DNA of 64,000 nt from Burkholderia savannae (GCF_001524445.2 NZ_CP013417.1:2046001-2110000); one strand, 5' to 3'; shown: positions 36,264 through 45,206, numbered from the stretch's first letter. A program made the numbers and translations. The notes: a model not told the origin generated them from the sequence alone.

Positions 36264-37325
36264 TCAGAATCCGAGCGCGACCGCCGCCAGCCCGCCGACC
36301 ACCCCGAACGCAACGACGAGCGCCGCCACGAGCGTAAGCGTCGTCGGCTTGAACGAGCGCGCGAGCATCGCGAGCGACGGCACGCTGACGGGCGGCAGCG
36401 TCATCAGCAGCGCCCCCGCCGGACCGACGCCCATGCCGAGCGACAACATCGCCTGAATGATCGGCACCTCGCCCGCAGTCGGAATCACGAACAGCATGCC
36501 CGCCACCGCGAACGCGACGATCCAGCCGATCCCGTTGCCGATGTCCGGCCCGATGTGCGGGAACAACCATGCGCGCGCCGCGCCGAGCAGCAGGACGAGC
36601 AGCAGATATTCGGGAACGAGGCGCACGGTCATCCGCGCGAAGATCTTCATCCAGCGCACGAACGCGTTGCCGGCCGCTGCCTGCTCCGCGACGAGCTTCG
36701 CGCGCAGCGTATCGTCGATATCCTGCGTCTTCGCGCCCGCGAGGCGGTTGATCAGATAGCCGACGCCGAACACCATCGCGACGCCGAGCACGAGCCGCAG
36801 CGCGCTCCAGTGCCAGCCGAGCACGAAACCCATGAACACGAGCGCGGCCGGATTGAGCACCGTGTTGCCGAGCCAGAACGCGACCGCGCCGCCCGGCGAC
36901 GCGTCGCGCTCGCGCAGGCCCGCGACGACGGGCGCCGCACAGCACGTGCACATCATGCCCGGCAGCGCGAGCAGGCCGCCCGCCGCGACGCTGCCGAAGC
37001 CCGTCCCGCCGAGCGCGCGCGCGACCCAGTGCGCGGGCAGCAGCGCCTGCACCGCCGAGCCGAGCAGCAGGCCGAGCACCATCGCCTGCCAGATCGCCTT
37101 GCCGTACGCCCACGCGTAGTCGAGCGCCGCCTGCAGCGACGGCTCGGGCGCGTGCGCCGCGGTTCCCATCAGGATCGACTGGCCGATCGAATGATGCTCG
37201 GCCGCGACGAACGCCTTGTGATAGTAAGGAAACCACTTGACGTAAAAAAGGCCCGCGACCGCCAGCACGACGAACGTCGCGAGGCCGAGCGCCGGGTGCG
37301 GGGTGTAGGAACGGGAACTGTTCAT
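36264..37325 (-). CDS. ArsP/YraQ-type permease (DUF318)
   Basis: A 353-residue integral membrane permease with eight or more segments in two halves. The first half carries the motif MMCTCCAAPVVAGLRER and the second IPTAGEVPIIQAMLSLGMG, both diagnostic of the ArsP_1/DUF318 group. Some relatives (ArsP) export trivalent organoarsenicals, while others have no known substrate. No arsR or arsC gene is nearby, so an arsenic role is unproven. The ATG at 37325 has no strong ribosome-binding site. A longer frame upstream lacks conserved sequence. Confidence 0.8.
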   Translation of the reverse strand: MNSSRSYTPHPALGLATFVVLAVAGLFYVKWFPYYHKAFVAAEHHSIGQSILMGTAAHAPEPSLQAALDYAWAYGKAIWQAMVLGLLLGSAVQALLPAHWVARALGGTGFGSVAAGGLLALPGMMCTCCAAPVVAGLRERDASPGGAVAFWLGNTVLNPAALVFMGFVLGWHWSALRLVLGVAMVFGVGYLINRLAGAKTQDIDDTLRAKLVAEQAAAGNAFVRWMKIFARMTVRLVPEYLLLVLLLGAARAWLFPHIGPDIGNGIGWIVAFAVAGMLFVIPTAGEVPIIQAMLSLGMGVGPAGALLMTLPPVSVPSLAMLARSFKPTTLTLVAALVVAFGVVGGLAAVALGF

Positions 37326-37626
37326 GCTGGTCGCCGTGAATGCGTGTGGTTGTGCGTCGTTGCGCATCGTTGCGAAATGCCGGAAACGGACGAACGCCGC
37401 ATCGCGCCACGGCGCGGCGGACGGCGGCTCATCGGCGCCTCGATTTCGAATGCGGAATTTCATGTCCGGGTCGGGCGAGCCGGACAGCCGACGGAAAGCG
37501 GCGATTATCGCACGTGCCGCGCGATTCTCCGATTGGGGCATTCGCTGCTGCGGCGTGCGTCGCCCGGCAGCACGAGGCCGGGCGGCGGCACGCGACGCGC
37601 GCCTGCGGGCCGCCGCCCGAAGGCCG

Positions 37627-38679
37627 TCACGGCGCGGGGTTCGGCTGCTGCTCGTGGAGCGCGTCGATTTCGGCGAGGATGTCGGGCGAGAGCTTCACGT
37701 CTGCGCTCGCGATGTTTTCGCGCAATTGCTCGAGCGATGTCGCGCCGATCAGATTGCTCGTCACGAACGGCCGGCTGTTGACGAACGCGAGCGCGAACTG
37801 CGCGGGCGACAGCCCGTGCCGCTTGGCGAGCGCGACGTAACGCGACGTCGCCTGCACCGCGTGCGGCTTGCTGTAGCGCTGAAAGCGCTCGAACAGCGTG
37901 ATGCGCGCGCCGGCGGGACGCGCGCCCTCTTCGTATTTGCCCGACAGCCAGCCGAACGCGAGCGGCGAATACGCGAGCAGCCCGATGCGCTCGCGATGGC
38001 TGAATTCCGACAAGCCGTTCTCGAACGTGCGGTTCAGCAGGCTGTACGGATTCTGGATGCTGACGATGCGCGGCAGGCCGAGCTTCTCGGCCGCGCGCAG
38101 GAACCGCGCGACGCCCCACGGCGTTTCGTTCGACACGCCGACATGGCGCACCTTCCCCGCCTTCACGAAGTCGCCGAGGACGGCCAGCGTCTCCTCGATC
38201 GGCACCGTGTACGAATCGTCGATCCACGGATACGCGGGGCGGCCGAACGTCGTCGTGCTGCGGTCCGGCCAGTGCAACTGGTACAGGTCGACATAGTCGG
38301 TGCGCAGGCGCTTGAGGCTGCCGTCGAGCGCCTCGGTCAGGTTCTTGCGGTCGAACTGGTTGCCCGCGCCGCGAATGTGCGTCGGGTTGTGCGGCTGGCG
38401 CGCGGGGCCGGCGATCTTCGTCGCGATCGTCAGCTTGTCGCGCAGCGTCGGCCGCTTCGCGAGCCACGTGCCGAGATGCGCCTCGGTGCGCCCCTGCGTC
38501 TGCGCCATCGGCGGCACCGGATACATCTCGGCGGTGTCGATCAGCGTGACGCCCTGGTCGATCGCATAGTCGAGCTGCGCGTGCGCGTCGCTTTCGGTGT
38601 TCTGCTCGCCCCAGGTCATCGTGCCGAGACCGATCAAGCTGACTTTGACGTCCGAATTGCCGAGTGTGCGGTATTCCAT
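37627..38679 (-). CDS. tas: NADPH-dependent aldo/keto reductase Tas
   Basis: A 350-residue aldo/keto reductase, very similar along its length to E. coli Tas (346 residues). It opens MEYRTLGNSDVKVSLIGLGTMTWGEQN. The catalytic tetrad residues can be seen in DTAEMYP (Asp, Tyr), ATKIAGP (Lys) and LYQLHWPD (His), and NPYSLLNR and FVTSNLIGAT contact the cofactor. The physiological substrate is not settled. AGGAA precedes the ATG. Confidence 0.93.
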   Translation of the reverse strand: MEYRTLGNSDVKVSLIGLGTMTWGEQNTESDAHAQLDYAIDQGVTLIDTAEMYPVPPMAQTQGRTEAHLGTWLAKRPTLRDKLTIATKIAGPARQPHNPTHIRGAGNQFDRKNLTEALDGSLKRLRTDYVDLYQLHWPDRSTTTFGRPAYPWIDDSYTVPIEETLAVLGDFVKAGKVRHVGVSNETPWGVARFLRAAEKLGLPRIVSIQNPYSLLNRTFENGLSEFSHRERIGLLAYSPLAFGWLSGKYEEGARPAGARITLFERFQRYSKPHAVQATSRYVALAKRHGLSPAQFALAFVNSRPFVTSNLIGATSLEQLRENIASADVKLSPDILAEIDALHEQQPNPAP

Positions 38680-38850
38680 GCTGAGGTTCCTGTCGCTTCG
38701 CGTGCAAAAATTCGAAGCTAACACATCGGCGCGATTGCTTCAGGACGCGCGCGGCGAAGCGACGCCGAGGCTGCGCTTACGGCGTCGACGCGTCGGCGAC
38801 GCGCATGCGCTCGGCCCTCCCGCGCGGCCGCCCGGCGACCGACGCTCGGC

Positions 38851-38880
38851 CGACACCGACACCGACACCGACACCGGCAC
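38851..38880. repeat. 6-bp microsatellite (CGACAC) x 5
   Basis: Four perfect copies of CGACAC plus one CGGCAC copy lie between the thioesterase stop and the tas start. Copy number is likely to vary between isolates. Confidence 0.9.
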
Positions 38881-38949
38881 AACACCGGCACTAGCGCCGG
38901 CACCTCACGCAACGCATCGCGCGCCGCGCGCCGTGCGCCGGCGCACCGC

Positions 38950-39387
38950 TCACGCCGGCCGCTGAATGAAGCACGTCGCCGACGCATGCGCGACCACCTT
39001 GTCGTCCGGCGTCTTCAGCGTCCCTTCGGCGACGCCGAGACTCTTGGACAGATGGATCACGCGCCCTTCGGCGATGAGATCGACGTCGCGCGGCACCGGG
39101 CGCAGCATTTTCACGTGCAGATCGACGGTGCCGTAACCGACGCCCGGATCGAGCATCGTATGCACCGCGCACCCCGTGACCGAATCGAGCACCGTCGCGG
39201 CGAAGCCGCCGTGCACGCCGCCGAGCGGGTTCAGATGTCGGCCGTCGGCGCGCGCGGTCATTTTCACGTAGCCGAGCTCGATGCTCTCGGGCCGCATCGG
39301 GATCGTCTCGGCGATCGACGCGGCGGGCAAATCGCCCGCCGCTGCGGCGCGCAACAGTTCGAGACCGGACATGGAAAGCGGATTCAT
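38950..39387 (-). CDS. PaaI-type hotdog thioesterase
   Basis: A 145-residue acyl-CoA thioesterase of the PaaI/YbgC hotdog fold. The active-site helix reads LNPLGGVHGGFAATVLDSVTG with the expected Gly-Gly and Asp. It probably hydrolyses a small aromatic or short-chain acyl-CoA, but the substrate is not known. It is divergently transcribed from an HxlR regulator, which suggests joint control through the inverted repeat between them. GAGGAG lies upstream of the ATG. Confidence 0.85.
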   Translation of the reverse strand: MNPLSMSGLELLRAAAAGDLPAASIAETIPMRPESIELGYVKMTARADGRHLNPLGGVHGGFAATVLDSVTGCAVHTMLDPGVGYGTVDLHVKMLRPVPRDVDLIAEGRVIHLSKSLGVAEGTLKTPDDKVVAHASATCFIQRPA

Positions 39388-39439
39388 CGACACACTCCTC
39401 GCTGGGATGCGGAACGCGGCGCGCGTACCGCGCACCATA

Positions 39440-39458
39440 AAGTTCTGAAAAAGAACTT
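39440..39458. promoter_or_regulatory. Inverted repeat in the thioesterase/hxlR divergent promoter
   Basis: AAGTTCT and AGAACTT are separated by five bases, a perfect 7-bp dyad. On the plus strand TATAAT (39458-39463) follows directly, so a bound repressor would block a promoter. It is the best candidate site for the HxlR protein encoded beside it. Confidence 0.6.
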
Positions 39459-39574
39459 ATAATGGCGCCCATTATTCGCAGACGCTCAACCGCTGTCAAC
39501 ACACGAAGGCGCCGCCGGTTCGAGCGTGCGTTCTATAATCGAACGCACTTTCCCTGCCTATACGGAATCCGATC

Positions 39575-40051
39575 ATGAAATGGGACGACGTCGGCTCGAT
39601 GCCGTGTTCGGTCGCGCGCACGCTTGCCGTGCTCGGCGACCGCTGGACGATGCTGATCCTGCGCAACGCGTTTCTCGGCCATCGCCGCTTCGAGGCGTTC
39701 CAGACGCAGTTGGGACTCACGCGCCACGTGCTCGCCGAGCGGCTCGCACGGCTCGTCGACGAAGGCATCTTCGCGAAGTGCGCATATCAGGACAGGCCGC
39801 CGCGCTTCGAATATCGGCTGTCGCAGAAAGGCCTCGATCTCTATCCGGTGCTGCTCGCGCTCACCGCGTGGGGAGACCGCTGGAAGGACGACGGCAACGG
39901 CCCCCCCGTCGTGCTGCGGCACCGCAAATGCGGGCACGTGATGCAGCCGGTGATGGTGTGCTCCGAATGCGGCGAGCCGATCGATCCGCGGGAAGTCGAG
40001 CCGCTGCCGGGGCCGGGCTGGATCGCGCGGCAAACGGACGAAGTCGAGTGA
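39575..40051 (+). CDS. HxlR-family transcription regulator with C-terminal zinc ribbon
   Basis: A 158-residue HxlR/MarR-like winged-helix protein. The DNA-binding part covers about residues 12-100 (SVARTLAVLGDRWTMLILRNAF). The last 45 residues carry CGHVMQPVMVCSECGEPI, a short zinc-ribbon-like cluster seen in some members of the family. HxlR proteins sense redox or aromatic compounds. It faces the thioesterase gene across an inverted repeat and is probably its regulator. Confidence 0.85.
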   Translation: MKWDDVGSMPCSVARTLAVLGDRWTMLILRNAFLGHRRFEAFQTQLGLTRHVLAERLARLVDEGIFAKCAYQDRPPRFEYRLSQKGLDLYPVLLALTAWGDRWKDDGNGPPVVLRHRKCGHVMQPVMVCSECGEPIDPREVEPLPGPGWIARQTDEVE

Positions 40052-40797
40052 CGGCGGGCGGCGGACGGACGCCGCTGCGTCGACGATGATGTCGCCTGTC
40101 GCCTGTCGCTTGCGTGAGCGAAAGCGAGCGCGTGCGATGCGCTCGACGCGCATGCGCACGCTTCGCGACGCGGAACGTGCGCGAAGCGCGCCTGCCCGGG
40201 ACCGCGCAAACTGGAACAGCAGATAGGCGGCGATCGACCAGACGACGCGCGCGATGTGCGTCAATTGCAGGCCTTCCTGCCGTATCCAGTAGCCGCACCA
40301 CAGCCCGCCGAGCGAACCGGTTCGTCACGGAGCGCGCACGCACACGCCGGCCACGATTTCAGGCACGCCCTGCGCACCGAAACGACGGGACGCGACACGC
40401 ATGGAAACGTCGCCGCGCACACGCAAACGAGCATTTGCCACCGATGCCGCTTCGTCCAAGCCGCGTTTCGGCCCAACCGCGACCGCCAACCGCCCAAACA
40501 AGCCCCCTGCATCGCCGCCGCCGCGCCGCACCGCGCGCCCGTCGAAGCAGCCGCGCCGCCCGCGCGACAAGCGAAACCCCGAGCAAACTCTTTCGCTTTT
40601 GAAAGCAATCCGGGCGATTGAGGTAACATATCGCCTCTTGCACACAGCGACCGCTTCCTGCCGAGCGCGTCCCGCAAGAATTGCCTGGTGCGTGCCGTAC
40701 CGGAAGGCGCGCGAACAGCTCAGATTCCAAGTCCACTGATTGCACGCCGGCGGCGGCGCCGTCATTTGCAACATCCGCCGTGCAATTTGGATTCCTC
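40052..40797. other. 746-bp gap upstream of the dicarboxylate symporter
   Basis: Most of this stretch has scattered short frames without coding character. On the minus strand about 40209-40320 could encode a fragment reading LGGLWCGYWIRQEGLQL and a membrane-like tail, bounded by stops. It may be a gene remnant. The last 150 bases (40650-40797) are the likely promoter region for the symporter. Confidence 0.5.
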
Positions 40798-42105
40798 ATG
40801 AAGAATAGACGCAACATCACCTCGTACATCGTGATTGCGATGATCCTCGGCATCGCCGTCGGCTATGGCTGCCATAGCGCGTTTCCGGACCCGCTGATCG
40901 CGAAGGAAATCGCCGGTTACGTCTCGCTGCTGTCCGACGTGTTCCTGCGTCTCATCAAGATGATCATCGCACCGCTCGTGTTCGCGACGCTGACGGTCGG
41001 CATCGCGCACATGGGCGACACGGGAGCGGTCGGCCGGGTCGGCGTGAAGGCGCTGGGCTGGTTCGTCATCGCGTCGTTCACGTCGCTGCTGCTCGGCCTC
41101 ATGGCCGCGACGATCCTGCAGCCCGGCAGCCATCTGAGCCTGCCGCTGCCCGCCACCGATGCCGCCGTCAACCTGAAAACGAACTCGTTCACGCTGAAGG
41201 ATTTCGTGATCCACCTGGTGCCGAAATCGATCGCCGAGGCGATGGCGAACAACGAGATCCTGCAGATCGTCGTGTTCTCGATCTTCTTCGGCACCGCGCT
41301 GTCCGCGCTCGGCGACACCGGCAAGCGCCTGACCGGCGTGATCGAGGATCTCGCGCAGGTCATGCTGAAGGTCACGGGCGCGGTGATGTGGTTTGCGCCC
41401 GTCGCGGTGTTCGCAGCGCTCGCGTCGACGATCACGACGGAAGGACTCGGCATCCTGCTCACGTTCGCGAAGTTCATGGGCAGCTTCTACATCGCGCTCG
41501 CGCTGTTGTGGGGCGTGCTCACGCTCGCGGGCATCGTGTTCCTCGGCAAGCGCACGTTCACGCTGATCCGCCTGATCCGCGAGCCGTTCCTGCTGTCGTT
41601 CGCGACCGCGAGCTCGGAAGCCGCGTATCCGAAACTGCTCGACGCGCTCGACCGCTTCGGCGTGAACCGCAAGATCTCGAGCTTCGTGCTGCCGATCGGC
41701 TATTCGTTCAACCTCGACGGCTCGATGATGTACTGCACGTTCGCGGTGCTGTTCATCGCGCAGGTGTACGGCGTCCATCTGCCGCTCGGCACGCAGATCA
41801 CGATGCTGCTTCTGCTGATGCTGACGTCGAAGGGCATGGCGGGCGTGCCGCGCGCGTCGCTCGTCGTGATCGCGGCGACGCTCAACCAGTTCCACCTGCC
41901 CGAAGCGGGGCTGCTGCTGATCATGGGCGTCGACATGTTCCTCGACATGGGCCGCTCCGCGACCAACGCGGTCGGCAATTCGATCGCGGCCGCCGTGGTC
42001 GCGAAGTGGGAAGGCCAGCTCGGCGACCCGCGCGACGACGCCGACTCCGGCTCGGATGGCGGCATGGCGTCGAGCGAGCCGCCGCGAATCACGGAGCGCG
42101 TATAG
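40798..42105 (+). CDS. Dicarboxylate/amino acid:cation symporter (DAACS family)
   Basis: A 435-residue sodium or proton symporter of the DctA/GltP family. Diagnostic motifs are ATASSEAAYPKLLDAL (the serine-rich hairpin), SFNLDGSMMYCT and DMGRSATNAVGNSIAAAVVA. It takes up C4-dicarboxylates or acidic amino acids. The sequence alone does not decide which. The ATG at 40798 is used; an in-frame extension upstream has no ribosome-binding site and no family similarity. Confidence 0.92.
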   Translation: MKNRRNITSYIVIAMILGIAVGYGCHSAFPDPLIAKEIAGYVSLLSDVFLRLIKMIIAPLVFATLTVGIAHMGDTGAVGRVGVKALGWFVIASFTSLLLGLMAATILQPGSHLSLPLPATDAAVNLKTNSFTLKDFVIHLVPKSIAEAMANNEILQIVVFSIFFGTALSALGDTGKRLTGVIEDLAQVMLKVTGAVMWFAPVAVFAALASTITTEGLGILLTFAKFMGSFYIALALLWGVLTLAGIVFLGKRTFTLIRLIREPFLLSFATASSEAAYPKLLDALDRFGVNRKISSFVLPIGYSFNLDGSMMYCTFAVLFIAQVYGVHLPLGTQITMLLLLMLTSKGMAGVPRASLVVIAATLNQFHLPEAGLLLIMGVDMFLDMGRSATNAVGNSIAAAVVAKWEGQLGDPRDDADSGSDGGMASSEPPRITERV

Positions 42106-42727
42106 CGGTGGCCGCTTGCGCGGGCCGGCCCGGCGTCGCCAGGCCGGCCGTCCGTGCAATGCGACGCTCCCGGGCGGCGGCCCGGCGAGCCAATGCGGCG
42201 GCACCGCCGCAAGCTCGCCAGGTTCGCGCCGATCACCGTTGGCCGCCCTGAAAACGCGCGTCACGGCTTCAGATCCACGGGATCGCGATCGGCGCAGGCG
42301 CAGGAACCGTTGCCCCCGCCCACGTAGCCGAATGCGGCAAACGCAGCATCGGCACACTTCCGCATCTCATTCGGCGACGACGCATAGCGGCCCTTTGCCG
42401 TCTCGTCGCGCCGACGTCCAATGCGGACAGCCGCCCTTGCTCGCAGCGCGCCGGCTTGCCGCGGCATCGCGGGCGAGCAGCGCGTCCGCCGAGCCACGCA
42501 TCGCAGCGTCTTGCGAATTGCTCCGGAAACGAAAAGCCAGACGTGCGCGAGGAACGAGTGAAGACTCGTCTCGCCGCAAGCGGCGTTCATATGCGCACCC
42601 ACATGCGCGCTCCGCCGGCACATTAGCCGCGGATGGAGGACGCGCCACACGGCACGCCAGCTCGTCGGCCGCATTGAAGTAAAATACCGGGTTGTTCACG
42701 CGCCGCCGCGCCATTTCCGTCCCGCCT
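42106..42727. other. 622-bp gap with a possible broken gene
   Basis: Between the symporter and dusA there is no intact gene. On the minus strand 42261-42390 reads GRYASSPNEMRKCADAAFAA and on to ADRDPVDLKP-stop with coding-like codons, and it continues in another frame to about 42520 if one base is removed from a GGG at about 42390. The region next to dusA should hold its promoter. Confidence 0.45.
42261..42520 (-). pseudogene. Possible frameshifted gene remnant
   Basis: Two adjoining frames join across a GGG run at about 42390. The downstream part encodes GRYASSPNEMRKCADAAFAA followed by FGYVGGGNGSCACADRDP and a stop. The upstream part encodes NSQDAAMRGSADALLARD and WTSARRDGKG. Each part has GC-rich third positions. 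No start site and no known family are apparent, so this could equally be chance. Confidence 0.3.
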
Positions 42728-43747
42728 ATGTCCGCCTCGCCTGCCCTCAGCCCACGCCGGGTGTCCGTCGCCCCGATGATGGACTGGACCGATCGCCATT
42801 GCCGTTCGTTTCACCGAACGATCTCGCGCCACACGTGGCTCTACACGGAAATGGTGACGACGGGCGCGCTGATCCACGGCGACGTCGCGCGCCATCTCGC
42901 ATTCACGCCCGACGAAGCGCCCGTCGCGCTGCAACTGGGCGGCAGCGAGCCCGCCGACCTCGCGCATTCCGCGAAGCTCGGCGAACGCTGGGGCTACGAC
43001 GAAATCAACCTGAATTGCGGCTGCCCGTCCGAGCGCGTGCAGCGCGGCGCATTCGGCGCGTGCCTGATGAACGAGCCGCAACTCGTCGCGGATTGCGTGA
43101 AGGCGATGCGCGATGCAGTGTCGATCCCCGTGACGGTCAAGCACCGGATCGGCGTCGACGCAATCGACGACTATGCGTTCGTGCGCGACTTCGTCGGCAC
43201 GGTTGCCGCGGCCGGCTGCGGCGTATTCGTCGTGCACGCGCGCAACGCGATCCTGAAGGGCTTGTCGCCGAAGGAAAACCGCGAGATTCCGCCGCTCAAG
43301 TACGACTATGCGTATCGACTGAAGCGCGACTTTCCTCAGCTCGAGATCGTCATCAACGGCGGCATCACGACGTTCGACGAAGTCGAGCGGCATCTGCAGC
43401 ACGTCGACGGCGTGATGCTCGGCCGCGAGGCTTATCACAATCCGTACGTGCTCGCCGATGTCGACGCACGCTTCTATGGCGCGACAGCGCCGGCGCCGAC
43501 GCGCGAAGCAATCGAGGCGAAGCTCGTCGAATACTGCGCGGCCGAGCTCGCGCGCGGCACGTATCTCGGCGCGATCGTCCGGCATGCGCTCGGCCTGTAT
43601 CGCGGCGTCGCGGGCGCGCGCGGCTGGCGCCGCGTGCTGTCGGACAACAAGCGCCTCGCACGCGGCGATCTGTCGATCTTCGACGAAGCGCGCGCGCACC
43701 TTGCAAGCCCGGAAGAATTTTTTGAAAAAAGGGCTTTGCAAAGTTAA
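42728..43747 (+). CDS. dusA: tRNA-dihydrouridine(20/20a) synthase DusA
   Basis: A 339-residue DusA, which uses FMN and NADPH to reduce uridines in the D-loop of tRNA. The entry SVAPMMDWTDRHCRSFHR, the FMN-binding NLNCGCPS and the catalytic cysteine in GAFGACLM are diagnostic. The helical tRNA-binding domain at the C-terminus is also present. The ATG at 42728 matches the E. coli start region. A TTG at 42692 would add 12 residues and has no better ribosome-binding site. It is followed by a tRNA gene with its own promoter. Confidence 0.93.
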   Translation: MSASPALSPRRVSVAPMMDWTDRHCRSFHRTISRHTWLYTEMVTTGALIHGDVARHLAFTPDEAPVALQLGGSEPADLAHSAKLGERWGYDEINLNCGCPSERVQRGAFGACLMNEPQLVADCVKAMRDAVSIPVTVKHRIGVDAIDDYAFVRDFVGTVAAAGCGVFVVHARNAILKGLSPKENREIPPLKYDYAYRLKRDFPQLEIVINGGITTFDEVERHLQHVDGVMLGREAYHNPYVLADVDARFYGATAPAPTREAIEAKLVEYCAAELARGTYLGAIVRHALGLYRGVAGARGWRRVLSDNKRLARGDLSIFDEARAHLASPEEFFEKRALQS

Positions 43748-43763
43748 ACAGCGTTTGTATAAT
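43735..43763 (+). promoter_or_regulatory. Promoter of tRNA-His
   Basis: TTTGCA and a consensus TATAAT (43758-43763) are 17 bases apart. The -35 lies inside the last codons of dusA, and the predicted start is roughly 45 bases before the tRNA. Confidence 0.75.
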
Positions 43764-43815
43764 CTCGCTTCTTCGTTGATGCCGCCGCTGCGGCGAATTA
43801 GCGGAGAAAAATAGT

Positions 43816-43892
43816 GGTGGCTGTAGCTCAGTTGGTAGAGTCCAGGATTGTGATTCCTGTCGTCGTGGGTTCGAGTCCCATCAGCCACCCCA
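43816..43892 (+). tRNA. tRNA-His(GUG)
   Basis: The cloverleaf is complete, with anticodon GTG in the loop GATTGTGATT, the T-arm GGTTCGAGTCC and an encoded CCA. It carries the extra 5' G (position -1) opposite C73 that identifies tRNA-His. The sequence is nearly identical to the E. coli gene. Confidence 0.98.
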
Positions 43893-43900
43893 GAGTTTCA

Positions 43901-43934
43901 AAGCAAAACAGGCGCTTCGGCGCCTGTTTTGCTT
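43901..43934 (+). terminator. Terminator after tRNA-His
   Basis: Two perfect 15-base arms (AAGCAAAACAGGCGC and its complement) flank a TTCG tetraloop, and the right arm ends in a T-run. It could work in both directions. Confidence 0.93.
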
Positions 43935-44677
43935 TCTGCGGCCAGATAACGTCGGAGCGACGCCGCGGATTCGCTTTCCCGGGGATTCGCTTTCTTCACG
44001 CAGCCGTGTTCGCCGCTTTCGCCTTGCGCACTCCCTCTTTCGCCTGCATCCCGACGAATGTGCGTTGCCGCCCTCGCCAAGAACATGACGCCATAGTCGC
44101 CGGCTTGCCGGCAATCGAACCTCGATCATGATCGCAAAGGCGTGAACCTTCCGAAGTCGCCCGGATGTCGCGTCGGCCTCAATGCACGCATCGCGTGCGA
44201 AGCATCGAATCACCTTCATCGCGGGCGACTCGTCGCGCATCATTCGCGCGCCGCCCCCTCATCGATCGAATCTCCGGAAATCCGACGCGCAAAACTCCGA
44301 CGCTCAAAACGCGAAAGCCCCAACCGCATTACGCAGCCGGGGCCTTCTTTTGCATCAGATCCTTTGGCACGAGGAGAAGATGCCCTTGCAGTATATTCGA
44401 CGCGCGCCGGGCGGCATGCCGATTCTTTGTGAATATTTGTATCGCCAGTTAAGCACTCTCGTGAAAACCGGTTCGATCGCGCGGATCGATCCGATTCCCG
44501 CCTGCGGCGCGCCGCATCCCGCCACCACGGCGCGAACGACGCGCGTCCCGCCCCCGACGCTCCGCCCGAATCGGATCACGCCACGCGCTCGCGCCCGCGC
44601 ACGATCCGCGGACCGATCGCGCCGCCACGACCGCCGCACGGCCGTCACACGACCATCAAGACCCAAGCCGAATCCCG
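43935..44677. other. Gap between tRNA-His and a small unknown gene
   Basis: Nothing coding is convincing here. A terminator for the minus-strand gene ends at 44300-44343. A plus-strand frame starting at 44380 (MPLQYIRRAPGGMPILCEYL) has a good GAGGAG ahead of it but soon becomes Arg/Pro-rich and overlaps the next gene antisense, so I leave it as a candidate only. Confidence 0.5.
44300..44343 (-). terminator. Terminator of the 84-residue protein gene
   Basis: GCCCC and GGGGC arms enclose an inner stem that pairs completely (with G-U pairs) only in the minus-strand RNA, and TTTCGCGTTTTG follows on that strand. It therefore belongs to the minus-strand gene about 330 bp upstream. Confidence 0.6.
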
Positions 44678-44932
44678 TCAGACGACGCCCGCGCCCAGCA
44701 ACTCCCGGTCGACCGCCGATCGCGCAACGGCGAGCGTCTGCTCGATCACCCTGCGCTCGCTGAGCAGCAGCCCGTCGATATGCACGAGCCGCCAGTCGAT
44801 CATCACCGTGCCGCCCTGCAGCACCCGGTAATGCGCCTTCTCGCCCGCCCACACCTGCTCGGTCTTCACTTCGATCTCGTAGCCCTTGTAGGACTCGCCG
44901 AAGTCGCCGATGTCATTGCCTTTCGGTTCCAT
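44678..44932 (-). CDS. Conserved hypothetical protein, 84 residues
   Basis: A small acidic soluble protein that I do not recognise. It reads as a single compact domain with alternating strands (YKGYEIEVKTEQVWAGEKAH, YRVLQGGTVMIDWRLVHIDG) and a C-terminal helix. GGAGG lies seven bases before the ATG. A 76-bp gap separates it from another small gene on the same strand, and a terminator lies downstream. No function is suggested. Confidence 0.7.
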   Translation of the reverse strand: MEPKGNDIGDFGESYKGYEIEVKTEQVWAGEKAHYRVLQGGTVMIDWRLVHIDGLLLSERRVIEQTLAVARSAVDRELLGAGVV

Positions 44933-45008
44933 TTCGCCGCCTCCCGAACCCGGACGGTTCGTGCGCCTGCGTCGTCGCGGGCAAGCCCTGCGGCGCGCGC
45001 CGCCTCCG

Positions 45009-45206
45009 TCAATCGTACGCTTCAGACAGGTAAGCCTTGCCGTCGTCGGTGATGTCGGCCCGGTCCGGGCCGCTCTGATAGACGAAGCCGTCGTTCAGAA
45101 GCTCTTCGAGCGCCAGCCGGAAACCCGCCGGCAGCGGCCGGCCGGAGCCGAACTGGTCGATCCATTTCAGCGCTTCGATCGCTTCTGGACTCAGGGTAGG
45201 AAACAT
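45009..45206 (-). CDS. Conserved hypothetical protein, 65 residues
   Basis: A small protein reading PEAIEALKWIDQFGSGRPLP and ALEELLNDGFVYQSGPDRAD, a pattern like a small winged-helix or metal-free fold, but I do not recognise the family. The ATG at 45206 has GGAGG eight bases upstream. A start 16 codons earlier would be Arg-only sequence and is rejected. It may share a transcript with the 84-residue protein gene. Confidence 0.65.
   Translation of the reverse strand: MFPTLSPEAIEALKWIDQFGSGRPLPAGFRLALEELLNDGFVYQSGPDRADITDDGKAYLSEAYD

Noticed and set aside
37326..37541. Upstream extension of the ArsP/YraQ-like permease
   Set aside because: The extra sequence has no membrane character and no conserved motif. 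It would also run through the tas 3' flank.
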